From Hyphomicrobium sp. D-2 (GTDB lineage: Bacteria > Pseudomonadota > Alphaproteobacteria > Rhizobiales > Hyphomicrobiaceae): DNA of 64,000 bases. The stretch spans positions 932,501 through 996,500 of the forward strand of contig NZ_JARXLA010000008.1 of the NCBI RefSeq assembly GCF_029872155.1, read 5' to 3'. The position numbers were made by a program, and so were the translations under genes. Below are positions 24,731 to 36,573 of this stretch, in pieces. The first letter of the stretch is position 1. The number at the start of each line of letters is the position of its first letter. Under the pieces are notes generated by a model. It did not search any database. It was not told the DNA's origin and was given only the letters and a program-made list of their open reading frames with translations.

Positions 24731-27700
24731 TTACTCACCGCCACCGAGCTTGCGCTGCCACCAGCCCTTGCGCGCGGGCGCTGCGGGTGCGGCATCCTCG
24801 GTGACGACTTCGACATCGCTAGACTGGCTGATCACGACGCGCTCAAGGCGCGGCTCGCCGGTGACGTTTGAACGACGCGGAGCCGCAGCTGGCTCGACCA
24901 CTGCTTCCGCGGCGGACGTAGATGCGTGTTCAGCATTGGCCGCGCCATTGCTGACAGGGGCAAGAGTTGGCGCACGTTCTGCGTCGGCGTTGGCAGCCGC
25001 AGTTTCGATGCTGCTGGCAACGTCATTTTCGGCATCGGACTCGGCAGCTTCGGCGGCCTTGGCGGCGGAGCGGGAAGCCCGCGAGCGGCGCGGAGCCGGA
25101 GCGCTTTCCTTCTCTTCCGTGGCGTTATCAGCCTCAGCTTCAATTGCCGGCGCTGCTGCGTCGGCTGAGAACGTTGCACTGTGATCAGCTTCAACAACAG
25201 CTGAAGACGCAGACGCGCTTTCGACGGATGCTTCGCTGTGCTGCAACGGCGCAGCTTCAGCTTCGACAGCGGTTACACGCTCGCTGCCGCGCTCCGATGC
25301 GGTCTCGACAACTGCAACATCGGCATGGTCATGCTGGTGGCCGTGGTCATCGCCGTTGTCGCCGGCAGAGTCGTCGCCAGCATAGGCAGCGGTGTCGCCG
25401 ACAGACGTGTAGTAGTCGGGCTGGTCCGCAGTCACTGCATAGTCTTGCGGCCCATGATCGTCCGAAGTCTCGCCTTCAACACGCTGAGCGTTGCGCTCAC
25501 GGCCGCGCCGACCGCCCCTCCGGCCGCGGCGCCGCCGACGGCCTCCCGTGCGCTCGGAGCCCGCTTCGCCGTCTCCATGGCTGGCGTGCGTTTCGTCGTG
25601 ATGTTCCGCGCCCTCGCCGCCTTCCGACGTATAAACGTCTTCCGGTCCGTCGAATTCCTGCGGAGCGTCATCATGCTCGGCGTTGAACTCGCCATTGTCG
25701 CTGGCGCTGTCGGCGGCATAGCCGTTACCGTTTTCGCGCTCGCCACGGCGTCCGCCGCGACGACGACGGCGACGGCGACGCGATCCGCCTTCGTCCGACG
25801 AGCCGTTGCGATCGTCCTCGCTGTGGCTGTGGGAATGACTATGGCTGTGACCTTGCGACGACTGGCTGTGGCTGTGCCCGTTCGTCTCGCGGCCTTCATA
25901 GACGCCGCCTTCGTCATCGCTTTCGAAGCCGGATTCCATGTTGACGACATTGCGTTCAGCACGGCGCGGGGCCTGCACCGGAGCGGCACCTTTTTCGATG
26001 GTGAAGTTGGCGCCAGCCAGCTTGTCAGAGCCTGTCACCATGATCGGCAGGCCCAGACGGGCTTCCATGTCGATGATGAACGGACGCTTGTTGTTGAGAA
26101 TATAGAGCGCGACGGTCGGGGTGGTGGTTGCGATCAGCGAGGTGCGAGCCCCGGCCATGATCGCGTCCTCAAGCCCGCGCAGAACCGCCAGTGCCACGCT
26201 TTCGGTGGAGCGGATGATGCCCGTGCCCTGGCAGTGCGGGCACTGTGAGGTTGAGCCTTCCAGCACGCCGGTGCGCAACCGCTGGCGCGACATTTCCATC
26301 AGGCCGAAGTGGCTGATGTGGCCAACCTGAATGCGGGCACGGTCAAAGCGCAGCGCTTCCTTCAACCGGCGTTCGACAGCACGGTTGTTGCGCTTCTCCT
26401 CCATGTCGATGAAGTCGATGACGATGAGGCCCGCGAGGTCGCGCAGCTGGAGCTGACGGGCAATCTCGTCGGCGGCCTCAAGGTTGGTGTGATAGGCGGT
26501 TTCCTCGATCGAGAATTCGCGCGTTGCCTTGCCGGAGTTGACGTCGATGGCCACCAGCGCTTCCGTCTGGTTGATAACCAGATAACCGCCGGAGCGCAGC
26601 GTCACGTACGGGCTGAACATCGCGTTGAGCTGACGCTCGATCTGGAAGCGCGTGAACAGCGGTTCCGGCTCCTGATACAGCGTCACGTTCTTGGCATGGC
26701 TCGGCATGAGCATGCGCATGAAGTCCTTGGCCTCATGGTGGGCTTCATCGCCAGCCACGACGACTTCGTCGATGTCCTTGTTATAGAGATCGCGGATCGA
26801 GCGCTTGATGAGGTCGCCTTCCTCATAGACGAGGTCGGGAGCCTGGCTCTCCAGCGTCAGGTCGCGCACGCTCTCCCACAGGCGCAGCAGGTATTCGAAG
26901 TCGCGCTTGATCTCCTGCTTGGTGCGCGCAGCACCGGCCGTGCGGATGATGAGGCCCATGCCCTCCGGCACTTCCAGCTCGGCAGCAATGGCCTTCAGGC
27001 GCTTTCTGTCCTGCGGCTGGGTGATCTTGCGCGAGATGCCACCACCGCGGGCGGTGTTGGGCATCAACACGGTGTAACGGCCGGCCAGCGACAGGTAGGT
27101 GGTGAGGGCTGCACCCTTGTTGCCGCGCTCTTCCTTGACGACCTGCACCAGAATGACCTGGCGACGCTTGATGACTTCCTGGATTTTGTAGCTGCGCGGA
27201 CGGCGGCGCGGGCGCGAGACCAGTTCTTCCAGCGCATCTTCGCCGGTGGCGACGTGCTCAACCTCAGCGGCGGCGCTATCCTTGCCACTGCGCACGGCGA
27301 CGGCGGTGCTGTTACCGGCATCAGTGGTGGATACGTCACCAGCGGAGGCATCCGCCGGTTCTGCGGCGGGCAGGCTGGAGAGAACTGAAAAGTCGACATC
27401 GACATAGGTGTTTTCGTTGGCGGCCGTGTTGCCGTCGACGTTTTCCGTCAGGCGATCATCGGCCGGAGCGGTGGCTGCTGCCGTATAGCTGGCGCGCGGC
27501 TCATCGGACGCATCCGAGCCAGCGGCATGGTCAGCGTCGTCATCGTCCGAGTCATCACCGGCGTGGGGCTCGATATCGATAATATCGACCACCTCGTCAC
27601 CATCGTCGTGCGAGGCGTCGTCGTCATCGCTGTCATCTGCTCCGGAAGCAGCCTGACGGCGGGCCAGAGCTTCGGCGTGTGCGTCGACAGCCGCTTCCTC

Positions 27701-28000
27701 AGCAGCTTCCGCGGCGGCTTCTTCATCGAGAAGCGCCTGACGGTCGGCCATGGGGATCTGATAGTAATCCGGATGGATTTCGTTGAAGGCCAGGAAGCCA
27801 TGGCGGTTGCCGCCATATTCTACGAATGCCGCCTGTAGCGACGGCTCAACCCGGGTTACCTTTGCCAGATAGATGTTGCCACGCAGCAGCTTGCGAGCTG
27901 CGGACTCGAAGTCAAACTCCTCTACCCGGCCGTTCCGGAGCACCACGACCCGGGTCTCCTCCGGATGCGTGGCATCAATAAGCATCTTGTTGTTGGACAT
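24731..28000 (-). CDS. rne: Ribonuclease E
   Basis: Main endoribonuclease of mRNA decay and rRNA processing, scaffold of the degradosome. The 1089 residues start MSNNKMLIDATHPEETRVVV. The S1 domain (RKLLRGNIYLAKVTRVEPSL, FVEYGGNRHGFLAFNEIHPD) is interrupted from about residue 88 to 285 by an acidic low-complexity insertion, as usual in alphaproteobacteria. The DNase I-like domain has the magnesium aspartates in LVAIDVNSGKATREFS and LIVIDFIDMEEKRNN; the Zn-link is SQCPHCQGTG. The C-terminal third is disordered, with a His-Ser repeat (HSHSHSHSHS), two blocks of six to eight Arg, and a basic end (RKGWWQRKLGGGE). These Arg-rich blocks are probable RNA-binding sites. Confidence 0.96.
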   Translation of the reverse strand: MSNNKMLIDATHPEETRVVVLRNGRVEEFDFESAARKLLRGNIYLAKVTRVEPSLQAAFVEYGGNRHGFLAFNEIHPDYYQIPMADRQALLDEEAAAEAAEEAAVDAHAEALARRQAASGADDSDDDDASHDDGDEVVDIIDIEPHAGDDSDDDDADHAAGSDASDEPRASYTAAATAPADDRLTENVDGNTAANENTYVDVDFSVLSSLPAAEPADASAGDVSTTDAGNSTAVAVRSGKDSAAAEVEHVATGEDALEELVSRPRRRPRSYKIQEVIKRRQVILVQVVKEERGNKGAALTTYLSLAGRYTVLMPNTARGGGISRKITQPQDRKRLKAIAAELEVPEGMGLIIRTAGAARTKQEIKRDFEYLLRLWESVRDLTLESQAPDLVYEEGDLIKRSIRDLYNKDIDEVVVAGDEAHHEAKDFMRMLMPSHAKNVTLYQEPEPLFTRFQIERQLNAMFSPYVTLRSGGYLVINQTEALVAIDVNSGKATREFSIEETAYHTNLEAADEIARQLQLRDLAGLIVIDFIDMEEKRNNRAVERRLKEALRFDRARIQVGHISHFGLMEMSRQRLRTGVLEGSTSQCPHCQGTGIIRSTESVALAVLRGLEDAIMAGARTSLIATTTPTVALYILNNKRPFIIDMEARLGLPIMVTGSDKLAGANFTIEKGAAPVQAPRRAERNVVNMESGFESDDEGGVYEGRETNGHSHSQSSQGHSHSHSHSHSEDDRNGSSDEGGSRRRRRRRRGGRRGERENGNGYAADSASDNGEFNAEHDDAPQEFDGPEDVYTSEGGEGAEHHDETHASHGDGEAGSERTGGRRRRRGRRGGRRGRERNAQRVEGETSDDHGPQDYAVTADQPDYYTSVGDTAAYAGDDSAGDNGDDHGHQHDHADVAVVETASERGSERVTAVEAEAAPLQHSEASVESASASSAVVEADHSATFSADAAAPAIEAEADNATEEKESAPAPRRSRASRSAAKAAEAAESDAENDVASSIETAAANADAERAPTLAPVSNGAANAEHASTSAAEAVVEPAAAPRRSNVTGEPRLERVVISQSSDVEVVTEDAAPAAPARKGWWQRKLGGGE

Positions 28001-28757
28001 GCTGGGGGTTCCTTGGCGCGCGGGCTGGCCCCTCTGCCGCTTGCAGCCTCAATCCGCTGACTACGAATTGGGTGACGGACGGAGCGGCGCCAATCTGAGG
28101 CGCGCTTGATTTTGTTGGTTAGATGAAAAGTTGGGGATGGAGGCGCAGCACACAGCCGTCCGCAGCCGGACAGCGCCGGACGTTCTCCGCGGCGCCGACG
28201 GTAGCGCGCAGGAGCCTGCAGTTGGCTGGTACCGAAGTTCAGCATTGCGAAAAAATCTTTCACCATCGAACACGGAAGCGAGCGGTCACGCTGCCGCTAT
28301 AAGTTCCCCCATGTCGGAAGGGGTGGCCGGGCGGTACGCCGCCTGCTCCTCTCGCCAGCCTTTCACTGGCGATGTGGCGGAGCGCACGGGCGATGATTGC
28401 CGCGGATTCAGGCAGTTTACGTCACGCCGGGCGCAAGCTCGGCCCTGTTGGGCAAAGGCTCCATGGTCAAAAAGACCTTGAGCGCAAGCATGCGGGCGCG
28501 GGAGCGAACCACTGACCCTAAGCTGCAGAGGCTCCGTCCCATGCGGAGAACGGCGAACCGGCGCGAACGAATTGAGCGGTTGCCCGTCCGACTCGTTCTT
28601 GCGGCGCACAAATGTCCAAGCAAGAGCGCCACTGCATCAACGACGTTGAAAGTACGGGTTCGCCGGTAGGCTTGCAAGCGTGTTATAAGTCACGGCGCGC
28701 GAGCTTTTCGACCAACCTCATGCAATTTGTAGGAAAATCGGAAAACGTTTGGTTAAA
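28001..28757. other. Divergent intergenic region between rne and the amidase
   Basis: About 750 bases without a supported gene. It must hold the start of the rne transcript on one side and of the amidase on the other. RNase E genes usually have long leaders that the enzyme itself cuts; the length here allows this, but I could not recognise the leader stem-loops. Open frames in it have random-looking composition. Confidence 0.5.
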
Positions 28758-30230
28758 ATGATTGCGCAGGGGGCCGCTGACCGGCGGGGGAGGATGCAGC
28801 AGCATCTGCAACATAATCGGTGGGTTTTGCCGAGGACGCGTTGGCATCGCGACCTCGAAACCTATGCTGCGGTCGCCGCCGATCTTAAGCGTGGGACGAA
28901 GCAGTTCCTCCGATTTAGAGGCGCATGCCTTTATGTAGGGCGGCTGGCCTTGGCGGCACTGGTTGTGCTCGCATCGACTTTAATTGCGATCCCGGAGGCC
29001 TACGCTCAGACCGCCAGCGTCCACCGCAAAACGAAGGCTGCGCAGGCCAAGCGCGCCGAACTGACCGGCGACAGCAAACAGACGACGTTTCGGCTCGGCC
29101 TCTCAAATGGTGTGCGGGCCGAGATCTTCACCCTGGCTGATCCCTATCGCGTCGTGGTCGATCTGCCAGAGGTTGCGTTTCATCTGCCTGAAGGCTCAGG
29201 CGAAAAGGGCGGCGGCCTGATTTCTGCGTTCCGTTATGGCCTGGTATCCGAGGGCAAGGCGCGCATCGTCATGGATGCGAACGGCCCGGTTGTCATCAAG
29301 CACGCCGCTATGAATCCAAAGGATGGGCAGGCGGTTGAACTGATCATTGAGCTGGTCCCAACTTCCGCGCACGCCTTCGGGGCTGGCACTGGAGCAGGGG
29401 CACAGCCTCAGCCGCCGCCCGCGCCGCCTGTTCCGCAGCGGGATGTTGCAAAGGGCGCGCCTCCGGCACCCACAGCGTCGCCGGGTCGGGAGATTGAGCG
29501 CGCCCCCAAGGTGACGCGTGCCAAGCCGCTGGTTGTGATCGATGCTGGCCATGGCGGCATTGACCCGGGGACGACAAGCGCCGGCAACGTCAAAGAAAAA
29601 ACGGTTGTTCTGGCGGTAGCGCTCGCGCTGAGGTCGCAGCTTGCAGCCAGTGGTCGCTACGACGTGCGCATGACGCGCAAAACGGATGTGTTCGTTCCGC
29701 TCGACCGCCGTGTGCAGATGTCACGCGAACTGGACGCCGATCTCTTTATATCTCTCCACGCCGATGCCATCGCCCAGAAGGGTCTGGCAAAAAATGTTCG
29801 CGGCGCAACGGTTTACACCCTTTCTGAGGATGCCTCGGACGAGGAAGCGCGCCGTATGGCCGAGAAGGAAAACAACTCGGACGCCGTTGCCGGATTGCAG
29901 ACTTCAGCGTTCGAGGGCGAGGGGGATGTCCGCAACATTCTGATCGATCTGCTCAAGCGCGAGACTTCCAACTTCTCGGCCGATTTCTCGAACATCCTGG
30001 TGAAGCGCATGGGGCAAAGCATCTCGCTTTCCTCCCGTCCGCAGCGCTCGGCCGCATTCAAGGTGTTGCGTCAGGCAGATACACCGTCCGTTCTGGTTGA
30101 GCTCGGTTACATGAGCAACCCGAAGGACGAGGAGCTTTTGCAGTCGGCGGCGTGGCAGCGTCGTGTTGCCGCCTCGATTGGTTCGGCCGTTGATGCGTAT
30201 TTCTCCCGACGTACGGCTACGGCGCGTTGA
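28758..30230 (+). CDS. N-acetylmuramoyl-L-alanine amidase (AmiC type)
   Basis: Periplasmic zinc amidase that splits septal peptidoglycan. After a basic N-terminus there is an export signal (LALAALVVLASTLIAIPEAYAQ), then an AMIN domain (FRLGLSNGVRAEIFTLADPY, YRVVVDLPEVAFHLPEG), a Pro-rich linker, and an Amidase_3 domain. The zinc ligands are visible: His in VVIDAGHGGIDPGT, Glu in NVKEKTVVLAVAL, His in LFISLHADAIA; the catalytic Glu is in SVLVELGYMSNPKDE. The signal lies 60 residues inside, so the true start may be later than ATG 28758. PBP1A follows about 155 bases downstream, a common pairing in alphaproteobacteria. Confidence 0.93.
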   Translation: MIAQGAADRRGRMQQHLQHNRWVLPRTRWHRDLETYAAVAADLKRGTKQFLRFRGACLYVGRLALAALVVLASTLIAIPEAYAQTASVHRKTKAAQAKRAELTGDSKQTTFRLGLSNGVRAEIFTLADPYRVVVDLPEVAFHLPEGSGEKGGGLISAFRYGLVSEGKARIVMDANGPVVIKHAAMNPKDGQAVELIIELVPTSAHAFGAGTGAGAQPQPPPAPPVPQRDVAKGAPPAPTASPGREIERAPKVTRAKPLVVIDAGHGGIDPGTTSAGNVKEKTVVLAVALALRSQLAASGRYDVRMTRKTDVFVPLDRRVQMSRELDADLFISLHADAIAQKGLAKNVRGATVYTLSEDASDEEARRMAEKENNSDAVAGLQTSAFEGEGDVRNILIDLLKRETSNFSADFSNILVKRMGQSISLSSRPQRSAAFKVLRQADTPSVLVELGYMSNPKDEELLQSAAWQRRVAASIGSAVDAYFSRRTATAR

Positions 30231-30387
30231 ACCGTCTCAGCGTTATCTATTCTCCGCAGGGCGACGACTTGATGCCACATTCCGTGCTAATGTGCCTTGA
30301 TCGCAGGCTCGCCCTCCCCGTGTCGAGGTCGCGCAGCAAACAAGCCAGACCCGCCGCCCCTGCACGGATCAACGGACCCAGAGGTTG

Positions 30388-33012
<2,625 letters not shown>

Positions 33013-33160
33013 AATTGCGTCATGCCGGACAGTCTGCGCGCAACGAATGATCGCTATGGCCAATTGGCCCGCGCAGTATCGTCCGCGTTTACAGTCTCGT
33101 TAGCGGCGACTATATCAAGCCGCACATCCTGAAATCGCACCCATCCCCCGGAGGGCAACT

Positions 33161-34292
33161 ATGCGTGCCGAAGCGCAAAAGCTCGTCGATTCCATCAAGG
33201 AGGCTCTTGGCCTTCTGAGGAGGCATCTTTGACTGGGATACTGCCCCGCTACGCCTAGCCGAACTGAACAAGCGCGCGGAAGATCCAAGCATCTGGAACG
33301 ACCCGAAGTTGGCGCAGAAGATCATGCGCCAGCGCCAGCAGCTTGAGCGTTCGATCGCGATTTATCAGGACATCGAGCGTGGTCTCGACGACGGCGTGAC
33401 GCTGATCGAACTTGGCGAAGCCGAGGACGATGACGCGACGGTGGCCGAAGGCGAAATCTCGCTCAAGAAGCTGGCTGCCGACGCCGAGCGGCGCAGCATC
33501 GAAGCGCTGTTGTCCGGCGAAGCCGATGGTAACGATAGCTATGTCGAAGTGCATGCCGGCGCCGGTGGCACGGAGAGCCAGGACTGGGCCTCCATGCTGG
33601 CGCGCATGTATATGCGGTGGGCGGAGCAGCGCGGATATAAGGTTTCAACGCTGGAAGAAAGCCCCGGCGAAGAAGCTGGCATCAAATCCGTCACGATGGA
33701 AATCAAGGGCCAGGATGCCTATGGCTGGCTGAAGACGGAGTCCGGCGTGCACCGTCTGGTGCGTATATCGCCTTACGATTCCAACGCCCGCCGACACACC
33801 AGCTTCGCGTCGGTGTGGGTGTATCCGGTGGTCGATGACGACATCGACATCCAGATCAACGAAAGCGATTGCCGGGTCGATACCTACCGTTCATCGGGTG
33901 CCGGTGGTCAGCACGTGAACACCACGGACTCAGCCGTCCGCATCACGCACATTCCGACCGGCATCGCAGTTGCCAGTCAGCAGGAGCGCTCGCAAATCAA
34001 GAACCGGGCAATTGCCTGGGGAATGCTGAAGGCGCGCCTTTACGAGCTGGAGCTGAAGAAGCGCGAGGACAAGGCCAACGCTGAAGCGGCTTCAAAGACC
34101 GAGATCGGCTGGGGCCACCAGATCCGCTCGTATGTTCTGCAGCCCTATCAGCTGGTGAAGGATCTGCGCACCGGCTCGCAGAGCACCGATCCCGATGCGG
34201 TTCTCGATGGCGACATCGACCAGTTCATCGAAAGTGCGCTGGCGCAGCGGATCAAGGGCGGCGGTCCGGTCGACGTTGCCGACCTCGACTAA
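33161..34292 (+). CDS. prfB: Peptide chain release factor 2, made by +1 programmed frameshift
   Basis: RF2 ends translation at UGA and UAA. Frame 0 from ATG 33161 encodes 23 residues (ending LGLLRRHL) and stops at TGA 33230-33232. The ribosome then slips +1 on CTTTGAC and reads [12 protein letters not shown] onward, giving about 376 residues, the family length. The peptidyl-hydrolysis loop SGAGGQHVN (GGQ) is present. The stop-codon recognition loop reads [13 protein letters not shown], with SPY where E. coli has SPF; I recall SPY in other alphaproteobacteria. A gene finder without frameshift logic would call only the part from 33309. Confidence 0.95.
33217..33233 (+). promoter_or_regulatory. 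RF2 autoregulatory +1 frameshift site
   Basis: AGGAGG at 33218-33223, three bases, then CTT TGA C (33227-33233). An internal Shine-Dalgarno sequence three bases before a CUU-UGA-C slip site is the classical prfB signal: low RF2 lets the ribosome slip and make more RF2. Confidence 0.95.
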
Positions 34293-34298
34293 GTTCGC

Positions 34299-34378
34299 TT
34301 TTTGCACCGGCGACTCTCCTGTGGGGAGCCGGCCGCCGGTGCTCATTGGGGGCTCCGCAAAGCGGAGTCGCCGAGCGC
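34299..34378 (+). repeat. Dispersed hairpin repeat (copies B1, B2)
   Basis: A T-run (34299-34303) precedes B1 (34304-34342): outer stem GCACCGGCG/CGCCGGTGC around the core ACTCTCC...GGGAGCCGGC. A half-copy B2 (34349-34378, GGGGCTCCGC...GCGGAGTCGCCGAGCGC) follows in the opposite sense. It lies directly after prfB. Confidence 0.8.
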
Positions 34379-34384
34379 AACAAA

Positions 34385-34435
34385 CAAAGCAAAGCGGCGC
34401 GCAGGGGTTCAAAAGCCCCTCGCACCGCGCGCTTT
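34385..34435 (-). terminator. Terminator after the small Cys-rich gene
   Basis: On the minus strand AAAGCGCGCGGTGCGAGGGG pairs imperfectly with CCCCTGCGCGCCGCTTT and is followed by GCTTTGTTTG. It starts 22 bases after the stop of the small gene and may also stop prfB transcription from the other side. Confidence 0.65.
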
Positions 34436-34456
34436 AAGCCTTGCAGCTTTTCGGGC

Positions 34457-34669
34457 TTACTCCGCGGCCGTCATGAAGCGTTCGACGGTGACAGCGAAGT
34501 GTCCGCACCAGTCGCGCGAATCAACGCGCGGCCAGACTGCGGGCTCGCCCGCATCCGCCTGAGCCATGGGCGGATTGAACCGGCACAGGCCCGAATCCCG
34601 GTTTTTTTGTCTCGTCATCTTGCCTTGAGTGTCGAAAAACTGGCAATTGCCGCATGCGCACGTTGTCAT
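34457..34669 (-). CDS. Small cysteine-rich protein
   Basis: A 70-residue protein with five cysteines: TTCACGNCQFFD near the start, DSGLCRFNPP in the middle and DWCGHF near the end. The spacing CxCxxC...C...C with Trp-Cys-Gly-His-Phe suggests a metal or iron-sulphur site. I recall similar short proteins in alphaproteobacteria, mostly unnamed, and some resemblance to small iron-sulphur subunits of glycyl-radical enzymes; I do not assign a function. Start ATG 34669 has GGAGG six bases upstream, which supports translation. Confidence 0.75.
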   Translation of the reverse strand: MTTCACGNCQFFDTQGKMTRQKNRDSGLCRFNPPMAQADAGEPAVWPRVDSRDWCGHFAVTVERFMTAAE

Positions 34670-34828
34670 GGGATACCTCCATGCTGCTTACGCAGATTGA
34701 TGTGCAGCGGTGCTAGACGCTGCACGTTAGAGCGATCCAGCATGCTGCGTTCCCGCCTGAAGCGGAACATCCGTGTGCGGTTAATAGCGGTTTAGCCTAA
34801 TGCGGTACCAAGGAAGCCGACAGCAACT

Positions 34829-35767
34829 ATGAAAACTTCGCACGAACCGTCCGGGCTCCGGCACCTTGATCTCATCGAAACGGCAGGCTTTGGCGGCTAT
34901 GGCCTGATCGACAGCGGTGCGGGTCGCAAGCTGGAGCGGTTCGGCTCGGTGGTGGTTGATCGCCCTGAACCGCAGGCATTGTGGACGCCACGTGCGCCGG
35001 AAAGCCGTTGGCGTAGCGCCAATGCCGTGTTTGCCGGTGATGACGATGAAGACAAAGGCCGCTGGCGCATCGACAAGCCGGTGCCGGAAAGCTGGCCGGT
35101 GCAGGTCGGCACGGCGACGATGATCTGCCGTCTGGCCAGTTTCCGCCACATGGGGCTGTTCCCCGAGCAGATGCCGCACTGGGAATGGATGGTGGAACGC
35201 ATCGAGCAGCGCAAGCGCGCGGCGGGCGATGAGCCGGTGCGCGTGCTGAACCTGTTTGCCTACACCGGAGCGGCGTCACTTATCGCAGCGGCAGCGGGTG
35301 CGCACGTCACCCATGTTGATGCGTCGAAGAAGGCCATCAGTTGGGCCAAGGAAAATCAGGCTGCATCGAAGCTCGGCGCTGCGCCGATCCGCTGGATACT
35401 GGATGATGCGGCGAAATTCGTTGCGCGCGAAGTCCGGCGCGGCAAAACCTATGACATCATTCTCGTCGATCCGCCGAAGTTCGGACGCGGCCCGGAAGGT
35501 GAGGTGTGGGATCTGTTCACCAGCCTGCCGCCGCTGATGCGCGACTGCGCGGCGCTGCTGGCGCCCGCCGCATCGCTGGTGCTGACGGTTTACGCGATCC
35601 GCGCATCGACGATTGCGTTCGACCAGCTGTGCCGCGAAGTGCTGGCGGGGCGCGGCGGTGCGTTTCAAACCGGTGAACTTGCCATCCGTGAAGAGGGTGG
35701 TGCACCGGATGCGCGTGCGGTGCCGGCGTCGCTGTTCACACGCTGGTCAGGCGATACCAATGCTTGA
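34829..35767 (+). CDS. Class I SAM-dependent rRNA methyltransferase, RlmI/RlmK-like
   Basis: A 312-residue methyltransferase. SAM-binding motif I is VLNLFAYTGAASLIAAAAGA, the acidic residue after the second strand is VTHVDASKKAISWAKEN, and motif IV is DIILVDPPKFGRGPEG. The DPPKF motif with an upstream beta-rich domain (FGSVVVDRPEPQALWTP) fits the 23S rRNA methyltransferase group around RlmI and the C-terminal half of RlmKL. The exact base modified is not clear. The gene overlaps the next (TrmH family) by eight bases, so two RNA methyltransferases are translated from one message. Confidence 0.88.
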   Translation: MKTSHEPSGLRHLDLIETAGFGGYGLIDSGAGRKLERFGSVVVDRPEPQALWTPRAPESRWRSANAVFAGDDDEDKGRWRIDKPVPESWPVQVGTATMICRLASFRHMGLFPEQMPHWEWMVERIEQRKRAAGDEPVRVLNLFAYTGAASLIAAAAGAHVTHVDASKKAISWAKENQAASKLGAAPIRWILDDAAKFVAREVRRGKTYDIILVDPPKFGRGPEGEVWDLFTSLPPLMRDCAALLAPAASLVLTVYAIRASTIAFDQLCREVLAGRGGAFQTGELAIREEGGAPDARAVPASLFTRWSGDTNA

Positions 35768-36572
35768 ACCCAAACCCATCACCAGCCTGCAGAACGAGCG
35801 CATCAAGGCCATCCGCGCGCTAGAGATGCGCAAGACGCGTAAGGAAACCGGGCTGTTCGTGGCCGAAGGCACATCGCTGCTCATCACAGCGCGCGACAAC
35901 GGCTTTAAGCCGCAAACGCTGGTGTTCCGCTCCGGCAGCGCTGGATCGGGCGTTGCCAAGGGGCTGGTGTCGTGGGCGCTGGCATCGGGCGTCGAGTGCC
36001 TTGAAGTTTCGGAAGCCGTGCTCGGCAAACTGTCCTCGAAGGACAATCCGCAGAACATGCTCAGCGTGTTCCAGCAGCGCTGGCAGCCGTTGCCGAACGC
36101 AACGAAGGTTTCTGGCGGTGAGGTGTGGCTGGCGCTGGAAGAAGTGCGCGATCCCGGCAACCTCGGCACCATCATCCGCACCGCCGATGCCGTTGGCGCA
36201 GCGGGCATCATCCTGATCGGCAATTGCTGCGATCCTTATTCCCACGAATGCGTGCGCGCGACGATGGGATCGGTGTTTGCTGTGCCGCTGGTGCGCACCG
36301 AACGCGCGGCCTTCATCGATTGGCTCGGCGGCTGGCGCGGCGATATCGTCGGCACGCATCTGGAAGGCGCGGAGGATTTCCGCACAGCTTCTTATCGCGC
36401 GCCGGTTTTGCTGACGATGGGAAGCGAAGGCCCCGGCCTGTCACCGCAGTTGACCGCAGCCTGCACACGCCTCGTCAAAATTCCGATGGCGGGGCAGCTC
36501 GACTCCCTCAACCTCGCCGTTGCCACCGCCCTCGTTCTGTATCAGATCCGCGGCCCCAACCTGAGCCTTTGA
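35760..36572 (+). CDS. TrmH/SpoU-family RNA 2'-O-methyltransferase
   Basis: A 270-residue SPOUT methyltransferase, probably acting on rRNA or tRNA ribose. The N-terminal SpoU substrate-binding domain (SLQNERIKAIRALEMRKTR, GLFVAEGTSLL) precedes the knotted SAM domain with its three motifs: EEVRDPGNLGTIIRTADAVG, VLLTMGSEGPGLSP and VKIPMAGQLDSLNLAVATAL. ATG 35760 lies inside the end of the upstream methyltransferase gene; the longer open frame to 35613 has no methyltransferase-like residues. The next gene begins two bases after its stop. Confidence 0.92.
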   Translation: MLEPKPITSLQNERIKAIRALEMRKTRKETGLFVAEGTSLLITARDNGFKPQTLVFRSGSAGSGVAKGLVSWALASGVECLEVSEAVLGKLSSKDNPQNMLSVFQQRWQPLPNATKVSGGEVWLALEEVRDPGNLGTIIRTADAVGAAGIILIGNCCDPYSHECVRATMGSVFAVPLVRTERAAFIDWLGGWRGDIVGTHLEGAEDFRTASYRAPVLLTMGSEGPGLSPQLTAACTRLVKIPMAGQLDSLNLAVATALVLYQIRGPNLSL

Positions 36573-36573
36573 C

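Noticed and set aside
25238-27388. Long plus-strand frames opposite rne
   Set aside because: They mirror the low-complexity parts of RNase E and show no protein family; rne itself is certain.
34402-34420. AGGGGTTCAAAAGCCCCT, resembling a tRNA T-arm
   Set aside because: No acceptor stem, D-arm or anticodon arm fits around it. It is the tip of the terminator hairpin at 34385-34435.
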